Program-made: the position numbers and the translations under genes
Shown: piece by piece, positions 1 through 7,566 of the stretch
How the letters are laid out: each line of letters opens with the position of its first letter
Numbering within the stretch: position 1 is the first letter of the stretch
The notes under the pieces: generated by a model
Database searches by the model: none
Told to the model about the DNA's origin: nothing
Seen by the model: the letters and a program-made list of their open reading frames with translations, nothing else
Assembly (NCBI GenBank): GCA_031362155.1
Contig: JANLRZ010000135.1
Coordinates: 1 to 21,368, forward strand
Direction: 5' to 3'
Source of the DNA: JAENVU01 sp031362155
GTDB taxonomy: Bacteria; Actinomycetota; Acidimicrobiia; IMCC26256; JAENVU01
Length of the DNA stretch: 21,368 bases

Positions 1-1778
1 GTCGCGCCGCTCCCCATCACGACTCGCTCGTTCGCCAGCGACGTTCGGGTCGCGCGCCACCCGTCGTGTTCGCGCCCGACGAGACAGTCGTCGGGGATGA
101 ACACGTCGTCGAAGAACACCTCGTTGAAAAAGGCGTGGCCGGTGAGTTCACGCAGCGGCCGAATGTCGATCCCCTTGGTCTTCATGTCGAGCATGAAGAA
201 CGAGATGCCTTCGTGCTTCGGCACTTCCGGGTCGGTCCGCGCGAGCAGGATGCCCCAGTCGGCTTCCTTGGCCATGGAGGTCCAGACCTTCTGACCGTTG
301 ACGAGCCAGCCGCCCTCGATCCGTTCGGCCTTCGTCGTGAGTCCTGCGAGGTCGGATCCGGCACCGGGTTCACTGAACAGCTGGCACCAGGAAATCTCTC
401 CCCGCAACGTGGGTGGGATCCAGCGTTGCTGTTGGTCCTCGGTGCCGTAGATCATGAGGGGCGGCAGCGCCCAGCTCCCGATCACGAGGTTCGGTCGGAC
501 GACGTGCGCGGCGCGGAACTCCTCGTCGATGACCAACTGCTCGATGGCTCCGGCATCCCGACCCCACGGTCGCGGCCATTGGGGCGCGAGATACCCGTCG
601 GTTGCGAGCCGCCGCCGCCGTTCGGTGTCATCCAACCCGTCGAGCGTGGCCAGAAACTCGCGAACGGTCGCGCGCGTCGATTCGGTTCCCGCGTCCAACT
701 CGACCGCGAGGCGCCGCACCACACCGTCGAGCGCGAGCTCCGCACTGCGCACGCGCCACCCGCTCGATGTTCCGAGCAGCGAACGCAATGCCATCGAGCG
801 CCGGAGGTAAACGTGCGCGTCGTGCTCCCACGTGAACCCGATTCCCCCGAGTACCTGCACGCAGTCCTTCGCAGTCTCGAAGAACGCGTCGATGGTGAGA
901 GCACCGGTCGCGGCGGCGGTGGAGGCCGCGGTTTCCGGATCGTCGATCGCACGACTGGCATCCCAGACGGCGGCGCGTGCGAGTTCGGTACGCGCCAACA
1001 TGTTGGCGCAGCGGTGTTTCACTCCCTGGAACTGCCCGATCGGTCGCCCGAACTGGCGACGGTCCCGTGCGTACTCCGCCGCGGTGTCCACGCACCACTG
1101 CGAGGCGCCCACGGCTTCCGCACCGGCCAAGACGACCGCGAGTTCACGCACGCGAGCGGTGGTCATCGAGCCCAGCAGCCTCGGCGCCGGCACCTCGGCG
1201 TCGATCGTGACGCGAGCAACACGGCGCGTGAGGTCGACACTCGCAACCTCGACCGCTTCGTACTCACCGGCGAGCAGCACGATCCAGCCCCGATCGGTCT
1301 CGGCGACCAGTACGCCGGAGAGATGGCCGGACAGGACCGCGGGCAGCTCCCCCGTCACTCGCAGGCGCTCGCCCGCGTCGACGACCTGCAGCACACCGCT
1401 CAGCGAAATGGCGCCGACGAAGCCGCCCGCCGCCAGACCCGACAAGTACTCGCCGGCCCGCTCTTCACCCCGCCGGACCGCGTCCTGGAGCACGGCGGCG
1501 GCCGTGACGTGGGCCAGGAACGGGCCGGGCATGCCGGCCCGGCCCGCCGCCTCGAGCACCACCGCCAACTCGGCGATCGTGGCGCCCTCGCCGTCGTTGT
1601 CCTCCGCGATGTGGAGTCCCAGCCAGCCCTGACCCGACAGTTCCTGCCAGAACACCGGGAGGGTCTCGTGGGTCGCGTCGAGCAGTTCGCGGTGGACCAT
1701 CGGCGGGCAATGCCGCTCCATCCACCCTTCGACGACTTGATGGAGGGCGTACTGGTCCTCGCTGATCCCGATCGGCAT
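1..1778 (-). CDS. Fused two-domain acyl-CoA dehydrogenase (C-terminus beyond window)
   Basis: FAD-dependent alpha,beta-dehydrogenation of an acyl-CoA thioester is the family reaction. The frame is open from ATG at 1778 to the left edge, giving 592 residues without a stop. Two acyl-CoA dehydrogenase units lie in tandem. The first half (about 1-350) keeps the C-terminal helical-domain signatures RRQFGRPIGQFQ (240-251) and GGIGFTWEHD (311-320) but has no PGAGSD motif. The second half (from about 385) has the N-terminal/beta-domain signatures SEPGAGSDL (469-477) and NGQKVWTS (494-501), and its own C-terminal domain is off-window. Mycobacteria have comparable fused FadE proteins of about 700 residues, so roughly 100-150 residues are probably missing. 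No Shine-Dalgarno precedes the start; a TACGCT hexamer lies 6 nt upstream, compatible with a leaderless mRNA. The gene is divergent from the amidohydrolase at 1866. Substrate unknown. Confidence 0.9.
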   Translation of the reverse strand, partial: MPIGISEDQYALHQVVEGWMERHCPPMVHRELLDATHETLPVFWQELSGQGWLGLHIAEDNDGEGATIAELAVVLEAAGRAGMPGPFLAHVTAAAVLQDAVRRGEERAGEYLSGLAAGGFVGAISLSGVLQVVDAGERLRVTGELPAVLSGHLSGVLVAETDRGWIVLLAGEYEAVEVASVDLTRRVARVTIDAEVPAPRLLGSMTTARVRELAVVLAGAEAVGASQWCVDTAAEYARDRRQFGRPIGQFQGVKHRCANMLARTELARAAVWDASRAIDDPETAASTAAATGALTIDAFFETAKDCVQVLGGIGFTWEHDAHVYLRRSMALRSLLGTSSGWRVRSAELALDGVVRRLAVELDAGTESTRATVREFLATLDGLDDTERRRRLATDGYLAPQWPRPWGRDAGAIEQLVIDEEFRAAHVVRPNLVIGSWALPPLMIYGTEDQQQRWIPPTLRGEISWCQLFSEPGAGSDLAGLTTKAERIEGGWLVNGQKVWTSMAKEADWGILLARTDPEVPKHEGISFFMLDMKTKGIDIRPLRELTGHAFFNEVFFDDVFIPDDCLVGREHDGWRATRTSLANERVVMGSGA

Positions 1779-1784
1779 CGGGCC

Positions 1785-1790
1785 AGCGTA
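1785..1790 (-). promoter_or_regulatory. Candidate -10 box of a leaderless transcript
   Basis: TACGCT on the minus strand is followed by 6 nt (GGCCCG) and the ATG of the acyl-CoA dehydrogenase. No ribosome-binding site is present. This spacing places the transcription start at or next to the start codon. Inference from spacing and consensus only. Confidence 0.35.
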
Positions 1791-1807
1791 CGGCGCACCC
1801 CTCGCAC

Positions 1808-1835
1808 CTGACGACCCGTCAGATCCCAATAGGCT
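1808..1835 (+). promoter_or_regulatory. Candidate promoter of the amidohydrolase gene
   Basis: CTGACG (1808-1813), a 16-nt spacer, then TAGGCT (1830-1835) resembles an actinobacterial housekeeping promoter. It would give a leader of about 24 nt before ATG 1866, containing the Shine-Dalgarno GGGGGA at 1854-1859. Pattern-based and unproven. Confidence 0.35.
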
Positions 1836-1865
1836 GCGCCCAGTCACTCACTTGGGGGAATCACC

Positions 1866-3590
1866 ATGACCGATCTCGTCATCACCGGCGGCACGCTCGT
1901 CGACGGCACCGGAGATGCGCCCCGTGCGGCCGACATCGCCGTCACCGACGGTCACATCACCGAGATCGCCGACGCGGGCTCGCTGGCGGGAACCAACGCC
2001 ACCCGGACCATCGATGCCGACGGCCTCCTCGTCACCCCGGGCTTCGTGGACGTGCACACGCACTTCGACGGCCAGATCACCTGGGACCCGAACCTCACGC
2101 CGAGCTGCTGGCACGGCGTCACCACCGTGGTCATGGGCAACTGCGGCGTCGGGTTCGCACCGGCCCGCCCCGACAAACACGACTGGCTCATCGGCCTGAT
2201 GGAAGGCGTCGAAGACATCCCCGGCGCCGCGCTCTCCGAGGGGATTCAATGGGGTTGGGAGTCCTACCCGGAGTATCTCGACGCCATCGACCAGGTACCG
2301 AAGTCGCTCGACGTCGGATCCCAGATTCCCCACGGGGCCGTTCGCGCCTACGTGATGGGTGACCGGGGTGCGAAGAACGAGCCGGCGACCGCCGACGACA
2401 TCGCGGCGATGGCGATCATCGTGCGGGAGGCCATCGAAGCCGGCGCGCTCGGCGTCTCGACCTCGCGGACGATCGCGCACATGGCCATCGACGGCGAGCC
2501 GGTGCCGGGTACGTTCGCCGCCGAGGACGAACTCTTCGGGATCGGCCAGGCGCTGGCCGACGCGGGGGCCGGGATCTTCGAGCTCGCACCGGCCGGTGCG
2601 CTCGGCGAGGACCTTGCGGCGCCCGACCGCGAAATGGATTGGATGCGCCGGCTCTCAGCCGCCATCGGTCGACCCGTCACCTTCGCCCTCACCCAGAACG
2701 ACCACGATCCCGACAGTTGGCGGCGCATGCTCGAACTCGCCGGCACCGCTCGCGCCGAAGGTGCGCGCGTTCGCCCGCAGGTCGCCGGTCGGCCGGTGAC
2801 GTTGCTCCTCGGCTTCGAGACCTTCCACCCCTTCGCCTATACCCCGAGTTGGGCCGAGGTCGGACTGCTCTCGGTGAGCGAGCGAGTGGCCAAGATTGCC
2901 GCCAACCCGGAGCTGCGGGCCCGTCTCGTTCGGGAAGCGTCGACGCCCGACCCGACCATGCTCCAGTTCCTCGATCCGGCCAAGGCGTTTCCCCTCGGCG
3001 ATCCACCCAATTACGAGCCCGATCCCTCCGAGAGCGTCGCCGCACGCGCTGCGGCGGCCGGTCGCGATGTGTACGACCTCTACCTCGACCTCCTCATGCA
3101 GAACGACGGACGCGCCCTGATCATGCGTCCGCTGCTCAACTACACCCACGCCAATCTCGACGCCGTGCGCGAGATGCTGCTTCACCCCACCAGCGCGTGG
3201 GGCCTCGGCGACGGTGGGGCGCACTGCGGCACCACGTGCGACGCGTCGACACCGACCTTCATGCTGGCGCACTGGGCGCGCGACCGAGACCACGGGCGAC
3301 TCCCACTCGAATGGGTGGTGCGCAAGATGACCTCGGAGACGGCCTCGCTCTACGGGCTGAGCGACCGCGGATCCGTGACCGTCGGAATGCGGGCCGACCT
3401 CAATGTGATCGATCACGCCGGCCTGCAATTGCACGCACCGGAGATGGCCTACGACCTGCCGGGCGATGCCCGCCGATTCATCCAGCGCGCCGAGGGTTAT
3501 GTCGCCACCATCAACGCCGGTCAGGTGACCTTCGAGCACGGCGAGGACACCGGGGCCCGACCGGGCCAACTCATTCGCGGGGCGCGCTGA
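1866..3590 (+). CDS. Amidohydrolase family protein, D-aminoacylase-like
   Basis: A 574-residue cytosolic metal-dependent hydrolase of the amidohydrolase superfamily, closest in pattern to N-acyl-D-amino-acid deacylases. The N-terminal small beta domain opens with DLVITGGTLVDGTG. The metal motif VDVHTHFD carries H64 and H66. GNCGVGFAP carries C93, matching the zinc-ligand cysteine known in D-aminoacylases. The late motif GDGGAHCG (D449) corresponds to the catalytic aspartate. The C-terminus returns to the beta domain (GSVTVGMRADLNVID). GGGGGA at 1854-1859, 6 nt before ATG, fixes the start. The last 20 bp overlap the convergent patatin gene. True substrates of this subgroup are often not D-amino acids; in this catabolic setting another cyclic amide or N-acyl compound is possible. 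Confidence 0.88.
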   Translation: MTDLVITGGTLVDGTGDAPRAADIAVTDGHITEIADAGSLAGTNATRTIDADGLLVTPGFVDVHTHFDGQITWDPNLTPSCWHGVTTVVMGNCGVGFAPARPDKHDWLIGLMEGVEDIPGAALSEGIQWGWESYPEYLDAIDQVPKSLDVGSQIPHGAVRAYVMGDRGAKNEPATADDIAAMAIIVREAIEAGALGVSTSRTIAHMAIDGEPVPGTFAAEDELFGIGQALADAGAGIFELAPAGALGEDLAAPDREMDWMRRLSAAIGRPVTFALTQNDHDPDSWRRMLELAGTARAEGARVRPQVAGRPVTLLLGFETFHPFAYTPSWAEVGLLSVSERVAKIAANPELRARLVREASTPDPTMLQFLDPAKAFPLGDPPNYEPDPSESVAARAAAAGRDVYDLYLDLLMQNDGRALIMRPLLNYTHANLDAVREMLLHPTSAWGLGDGGAHCGTTCDASTPTFMLAHWARDRDHGRLPLEWVVRKMTSETASLYGLSDRGSVTVGMRADLNVIDHAGLQLHAPEMAYDLPGDARRFIQRAEGYVATINAGQVTFEHGEDTGARPGQLIRGAR

Positions 3591-4938
3591 GCTCGGAACC
3601 GGTTTTGTCCGACCTCCGGCGGGCACCGAGACCGCAGTCGCCCGGCGCCAAGGGCGCGCCCGAGCGAAGCCGGGCCTCCAACAACCGAGCCAGCGCCTCG
3701 AGTTCGCGCGCTTCCGCGGCGGGATCGGCGGCGAGCCCCTGCGGATCCCCTTCGAGCAGGCCCGCGATCGGACCCCGGCTCGCCCGCAGCCGCATCCGCG
3801 TACGGGCGATCTCCGCGCTGAGCTCACATTGCTCCGCGCTGAGATCGAGCAGCACGTCGGCCGCGCGCATGTATCCGTAATCGATCGACGCCGCGATCAG
3901 TTCCGGGTCGATCGTGAGCGCATCGTGCACGTCGACCTCGGGAACGATCACGGTCACCCGTCGACCCCAACCGCGTGGTGGCGCGATCTCCTTCCGGAGA
4001 GTCTCGTCGGGCGCGATGTCGGCGGACACCCGGCGCGCGATATCGAACAGGCCGCGGTCGCCGGCGTCGTCCCACCGACTGACCCCGGGCGCCGAGGCGA
4101 CCACGGCAAAGATGTGTCCCGCCCCCAACTCGTTGAACGCAAGTGCGAGAGGCAAGATCTCTCGGACTCCACCGTCGACGTAGTGCTCGCCGCCCATGGC
4201 TTTGGGCGGGAACACGACCGGAATCGAGGCCGACGCGATCACGGCATCCCGAAAGGGAACCTTCTCGGCATCGAGCGCCTGACCGTCGCGGGCGTAAAGT
4301 TGTCCGTACTGATCGATGTAGCGGAGTTCACCGCTTTCGAGACTCACCGCGCCGACGCGCAGCGTCAGCCCCGACTGCTGCATCAACTCCGGTGAGAGCT
4401 GGGTCTCCACGATCTGCTCGACGGGCGCCATGTTGAGCAGCGACTTGGCGCGCATCGCGGCCCGCAACGCATCAATGGTTCCGTCGGCCGCCGGCGGGTT
4501 GCGCACGATCTCCCCGAGCATGCGCATCACGACCCGGGTCTGACTCCCGGCGGCGCCATGCTCCCCCGCCCGACCCCGCAGCTCCGAGGCCCACGCGGCC
4601 TGCGAACGCAACTTGTCGAGCCACGGCTCGGTGAGCCACATGTCGCGATTCGAACGCAACCCGCGCCAGATCGCTTCGAGTTCGTCGATCGCGCAACGAC
4701 CGGTCTCCTCGTCGTCGCCTTCGGCGAGCTTGGCCGCGATGATCGCCCCGACCGAGCTCCCGACGAGGATCGACGGCGCCAACCCGAGGTCGCCGTAGAG
4801 GTAGCGCAGCACGCCAACCTCGAAACTTCCCTGGGAGCCGCCGCCGCTCAACACCAGTGCGATGGGTCGGCGGGCCATGCGGCGCAGGAGGTTGGTGCGC
4901 GCAGCCCGGACGAACCGGGTGACGTCGAGTTCAGCCAT
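3571..4938 (-). CDS. Patatin-like phospholipase family protein
   Basis: Serine lipase/acyl hydrolase with a Ser-Asp catalytic dyad, 455 residues. LVLSGGGSQGSF (28-39) is the glycine-rich oxyanion loop, GSSVG (60-64) holds the nucleophile S62, and YVDGG (253-257) holds the dyad D255. There is no signal peptide or clear membrane segment, so it is probably cytosolic. The C-terminal 80 or so residues are rich in Ala, Leu, Glu and Arg and probably helical. ATG 4938 lies 12 nt after the ferredoxin stop, suggesting co-transcription. A second ATG at residue 21 lies right before the domain core and could be the real start. The 3' end overlaps the convergent amidohydrolase by 20 bp. Family assignment is firm; substrate is unknown. 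Confidence 0.9.
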   Translation of the reverse strand: MAELDVTRFVRAARTNLLRRMARRPIALVLSGGGSQGSFEVGVLRYLYGDLGLAPSILVGSSVGAIIAAKLAEGDDEETGRCAIDELEAIWRGLRSNRDMWLTEPWLDKLRSQAAWASELRGRAGEHGAAGSQTRVVMRMLGEIVRNPPAADGTIDALRAAMRAKSLLNMAPVEQIVETQLSPELMQQSGLTLRVGAVSLESGELRYIDQYGQLYARDGQALDAEKVPFRDAVIASASIPVVFPPKAMGGEHYVDGGVREILPLALAFNELGAGHIFAVVASAPGVSRWDDAGDRGLFDIARRVSADIAPDETLRKEIAPPRGWGRRVTVIVPEVDVHDALTIDPELIAASIDYGYMRAADVLLDLSAEQCELSAEIARTRMRLRASRGPIAGLLEGDPQGLAADPAAEARELEALARLLEARLRSGAPLAPGDCGLGARRRSDKTGSELSAPRE

Positions 4939-4950
4939 GCGGGTGCGGGC

Positions 4951-5160
4951 TCAGACGACCTTCTCGTCGCCGCGGAAGACCGAGATCGCCTGAGTCGGGC
5001 AGCCCTGCGCCGCGAGGATGATCTTGTCTTCGGGCTCGCCTTCGGCGTCGGTCACGAAGGCCACGCCGTCGTCGTCGAGGTCGAACACTCCGGGCGCCCA
5101 GAACGAGCAATTCCCCGAACCCATACACACATCACGATTGATCTCGATCGACAACGCCAC
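4951..5160 (-). CDS. Small [3Fe-4S] ferredoxin
   Basis: A 69-residue acidic single-cluster ferredoxin that carries electrons, typically to a cytochrome P450. Three cysteines fit the 3Fe-4S pattern: C12 and C18 in VCMGSGNC, and C54 followed by proline in QGCPTQAI. Position 15, where a fourth cluster cysteine would sit, is serine. The GTG start at 5160 has a Shine-Dalgarno AGAGGGG (5166-5172) 5 nt upstream. It lies 12 nt before the patatin gene and 45 nt after the lipoprotein gene. No P450 is adjacent; the nearest is at 7566-8762 on the same strand but in another unit. Confidence 0.92.
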   Translation of the reverse strand: MALSIEINRDVCMGSGNCSFWAPGVFDLDDDGVAFVTDAEGEPEDKIILAAQGCPTQAISVFRGDEKVV

Positions 5161-5205
5161 ACTGACCCCTCTCTCGGAAGAACTCGAAACTACCTGGTTC
5201 CCGAC

Positions 5206-5778
5206 CTACATCGCCGCGGCGAGTTTCTTGCCGACGGCCTTGACCGCATCGGCCCGAGTCGCGATGTCGACGCTGGGGCCGGTGGTATAGGCGATGACGC
5301 CGGTCGTACCGTTCTTCACGAACTGGAGGTCGATCGTGTGTTGCTTCGGGTCGACGTCGATGAATCCCTTGTCGCCCGAGCCGGACAGTGCCGTCGCCGA
5401 GGGGAAGAGCCGTTCACCGTAGAACTGCTCGCCGGGATAGACCCGGATCTGGAGCAGATTCCGAACCTGGAGATCGTCGCCGGGGTGGGAATAGATGCAC
5501 AACCCGGACACCAGTGGTTCTGCACTCGCCGACGGTTGCGACGTTGCCGTCTCGGTGAACACCGTGGCGGCGTCGGCGGGCGTGATCACCGCACACACGT
5601 CAAACTTCGCCTTCGACGAACTGTTCCCCTTTGAGTTCGACGCGGATGACGTGCTGTCGGCGGGCCGGGACGAGCCCCGGGTCGACGACGTGGCACTACT
5701 GCCGCACGCGGCCAGTGCCAGCGCGCCGACGCCACCGACGATCAACCGTCGTACCCCGCCACGTATCGAACCACTCAT
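5206..5778 (-). CDS. Secreted lipoprotein, possibly DUF3558-like
   Basis: A 190-residue predicted lipoprotein. Arginines at 6-11 are followed by a hydrophobic stretch and the lipobox LAAC with C25 as the lipidation site. Residues 26-57 form a Ser/Thr/Asn-rich linker. The folded part begins at about 58 (KFDVCAVITPADAATVF) and contains a second cysteine in GLCIYS, probably a disulfide partner. The pattern recalls actinobacterial DUF3558 lipoproteins; this is a tentative recall. GGGAGA (5785-5790), 6 nt before ATG, supports the start. It is first in a minus-strand unit with ferredoxin and patatin and divergent from the amidohydrolase at 5876. Function unknown. Confidence 0.8.
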   Translation of the reverse strand: MSGSIRGGVRRLIVGGVGALALAACGSSATSSTRGSSRPADSTSSASNSKGNSSSKAKFDVCAVITPADAATVFTETATSQPSASAEPLVSGLCIYSHPGDDLQVRNLLQIRVYPGEQFYGERLFPSATALSGSGDKGFIDVDPKQHTIDLQFVKNGTTGVIAYTTGPSVDIATRADAVKAVGKKLAAAM

Positions 5779-5802
5779 ACCCGATCTCCCGACTCGGACG
5801 CT

Positions 5803-5815
5803 GTGACGGAATCAC
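5803..5815. promoter_or_regulatory. Small dyad between divergent genes, possible operator
   Basis: GTGA-N5-TCAC is a perfect 4-bp dyad in the 97-bp divergent region between the lipoprotein and amidohydrolase genes. Its position suits a regulator acting on either gene, but so short a dyad can occur by chance and no regulator gene is present nearby. Confidence 0.2.
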
Positions 5816-5875
5816 GGTAGGTGGCACGCACGGTGACGGCGTGGACCAATGCCAGACTGGGCGGCGGAGGTCCTG

Positions 5876-7129
5876 ATGAGCGAACGCACGTGGCGGTTGA
5901 ACTGGGAGCGGTCCCAAGCCCACGCTCTCCTGCCTGATCCCGACCCGCGACCGATCGCACACACCCTGATCTCGGTCGACGACCATCTCGTGGAGCCCCC
6001 CTCCATGTTCGAGGGTCGCCTCCCCGCCTCGCTCGCCGCGGGTGCACCGCGAGTGGTGGAGACCGCCGAGGGGCACGAGGTCTGGGAGTTCGACGGGCAG
6101 ATCTATTTCCAGGTCGGCCTCAATGCCGTGGTGGGGCGCGATCGGCGCGACTGGCTCGTGGAGCCGACCCGGTTCGAGGACATGCGGCCCGGTTGCTACG
6201 ACATCGAGGCCCGCGTGCGAGACATGGACATCAACGGCGTCTGGGCGTCGGTCAACTTCCCGAGTCAGATCACCGGGTTCTGCGGCTCGGTGTTTGCTCG
6301 CTGCTCCGATCCCGCGTTGGGCCTGGCCGTCACGAAGGCGTGGAACGACTGGCTGTTCGAAGAGTGGTACTCCCCTCACCCGGAACGCATCGTGCCGATG
6401 GGGATCACCTACCTCGGAGACGCTCAGGAAGGCGCCACCGAGATTCGCCGCAACGCCGCCCGCGGCTTCACCGCCGTCACACTGCCCGAACAGCCGCACC
6501 GCATCGACCTGCCCTCCATCTTCTCCGGCTGGTGGGATCCGATCATCGAGGCCTGTGTCGAGACCGACACCGTCGTCTGTCTTCACGTGGGATCGACCGG
6601 CGTGGCCGCGATGCCCGCCGATGCACCGATGGTCCCGCTCGCCGCGACCCTCTTCGGCCAGCTGTCACTGTCGGCCTGTTCCGAGTGGCTCTGGTCCGGA
6701 TATCCGACCCGCTTCCCCGGGCTCAAGGTCGCGATGAGCGAGGGCGGCATCGGATGGGTTGCGATGCTCCACGACCGGCTCGACAACATGGTCGACCGGT
6801 CCGGGTACGGCCAGTACTTCTCGGGCGACCTCCGACCGGCGGAGGTCCTGCGCCGCAACTTCTGGTTCTGCACCCTCGACGATCCGTCGACGTTGTCGAC
6901 CCGCGCCACCGTCGGGATCGACCACATCATGTTCGAGACCGACTACCCCCATGGCGACGGAACCTGGCCCGACTCTCAGGCCGTCTTCTCCGACGTCTTC
7001 GGCGATCTGCCGGCAGCCGAGATCGCGATGATCAGCCACGAGAACGCGGCATGCCTGTTCCGTCATCCGCTGCCCCCGCCGACGTCACCTCACGCCGTCG
7101 GGCTCCGGGCGGATCGACCGCTTCGCTGA
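5876..7129 (+). CDS. Amidohydrolase 2 family protein (ACMSD-like TIM barrel)
   Basis: A 417-residue protein of the amidohydrolase-related superfamily (PF04909 type) that includes decarboxylases such as ACMSD and gamma-resorcylate decarboxylase as well as hydrolases. SVDDHLVEPP (33-42) carries the modified first metal motif with H37; LHVGS carries H237; FETDYPHGDGTWP carries the active-site D356. The region around 100-125 (DIEARVRDMDINGVWASVNF) fits this family. The start at 5876 is chosen because GGAGG (5866-5870) lies 5 nt upstream; an in-frame ATG at 5849 has no ribosome-binding site. Its stop is 8 bp from that of the convergent DoxX-like gene. Whether it hydrolyses or decarboxylates cannot be told. 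Confidence 0.87.
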   Translation: MSERTWRLNWERSQAHALLPDPDPRPIAHTLISVDDHLVEPPSMFEGRLPASLAAGAPRVVETAEGHEVWEFDGQIYFQVGLNAVVGRDRRDWLVEPTRFEDMRPGCYDIEARVRDMDINGVWASVNFPSQITGFCGSVFARCSDPALGLAVTKAWNDWLFEEWYSPHPERIVPMGITYLGDAQEGATEIRRNAARGFTAVTLPEQPHRIDLPSIFSGWWDPIIEACVETDTVVCLHVGSTGVAAMPADAPMVPLAATLFGQLSLSACSEWLWSGYPTRFPGLKVAMSEGGIGWVAMLHDRLDNMVDRSGYGQYFSGDLRPAEVLRRNFWFCTLDDPSTLSTRATVGIDHIMFETDYPHGDGTWPDSQAVFSDVFGDLPAAEIAMISHENAACLFRHPLPPPTSPHAVGLRADRPLR

Positions 7130-7137
7130 GTTCGTAC

Positions 7138-7566
7138 TCATCCGCCGCGGGCGACACGCCACGCGCCCATGAGCATCGGGATCTGGAGTGGCAAGCGGGC
7201 CCAAGCCGCCGCGGCCGAGTTCATTGGACCCTCGCCGTCGGGCATGCCGCCGTCGAGCGCGACCTGCCAGTTCGCCGGCCACACCGCCAGGATCGTGGCG
7301 AAGGTCACCGCTCCACCCAGCCGGCGGGTGCGCGGGAACACCATCAACCCGGCGCTCGCGAGTTCGGCAACTCCGCTCACGTAGGTCCACGTCCGGGCCT
7401 TCCCGGGGAGCCACTTCGGCACGATGGCGTCGTAGAAATCGGGGTTCGTGAAGTGGGTCGTGCCGGCACCGCCCATGAGCGCGAGCATCCGCCATGGCAT
7501 CGGGGGGACCCGATCGATGACCTCGACGCCTTCGGCCACCACGGTCAGGTCGGCGCGCCGCCGCAT
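7138..7566 (-). CDS. DoxX-like integral membrane protein
   Basis: A 142-residue hydrophobic protein. Likely membrane segments lie near residues 62-78, 84-100 and 120-136, with a weaker one near 25-36. The motif TYVSGVAELASAGLMVFPRT matches the core of DoxX/DoxX-like proteins (GVAELAAGLGLL type). Its ATG shares one base with the P450 stop (TGATG), so translation is almost certainly coupled. An in-frame upstream extension over the P450 gene is rejected because it lies on another coding frame. The family is linked loosely to redox or thiol stress; no function can be assigned here. It is the last gene of the phosphatase-kinase-P450 unit. Confidence 0.8.
   Translation of the reverse strand: MRRRADLTVVAEGVEVIDRVPPMPWRMLALMGGAGTTHFTNPDFYDAIVPKWLPGKARTWTYVSGVAELASAGLMVFPRTRRLGGAVTFATILAVWPANWQVALDGGMPDGEGPMNSAAAAWARLPLQIPMLMGAWRVARGG

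Noticed and set aside
66..1811. Long plus-strand open frame (581 codons) opposite the acyl-CoA dehydrogenase
   Set aside because: It is the antisense shadow of a clear family protein; high GC keeps the opposite strand free of stops. Its translation is Arg/Gly/His-rich and matches nothing recognisable.
2655..3827. Minus-strand open frame of 390 codons under the D-aminoacylase-like gene
   Set aside because: It overlaps the plus-strand gene with catalytic motifs and the patatin gene, and shows no recognisable domain.
5802..5816. CRP-type site TGTGA-N5-TCACG
   Set aside because: The spacer is 5 and not 6 and the last base differs; retained only as a low-confidence dyad.
5849..5875. Earlier ATG for the amidohydrolase at 5849
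   Set aside because: No ribosome-binding site precedes it, whereas GGAGG lies 5 nt before ATG 5876.
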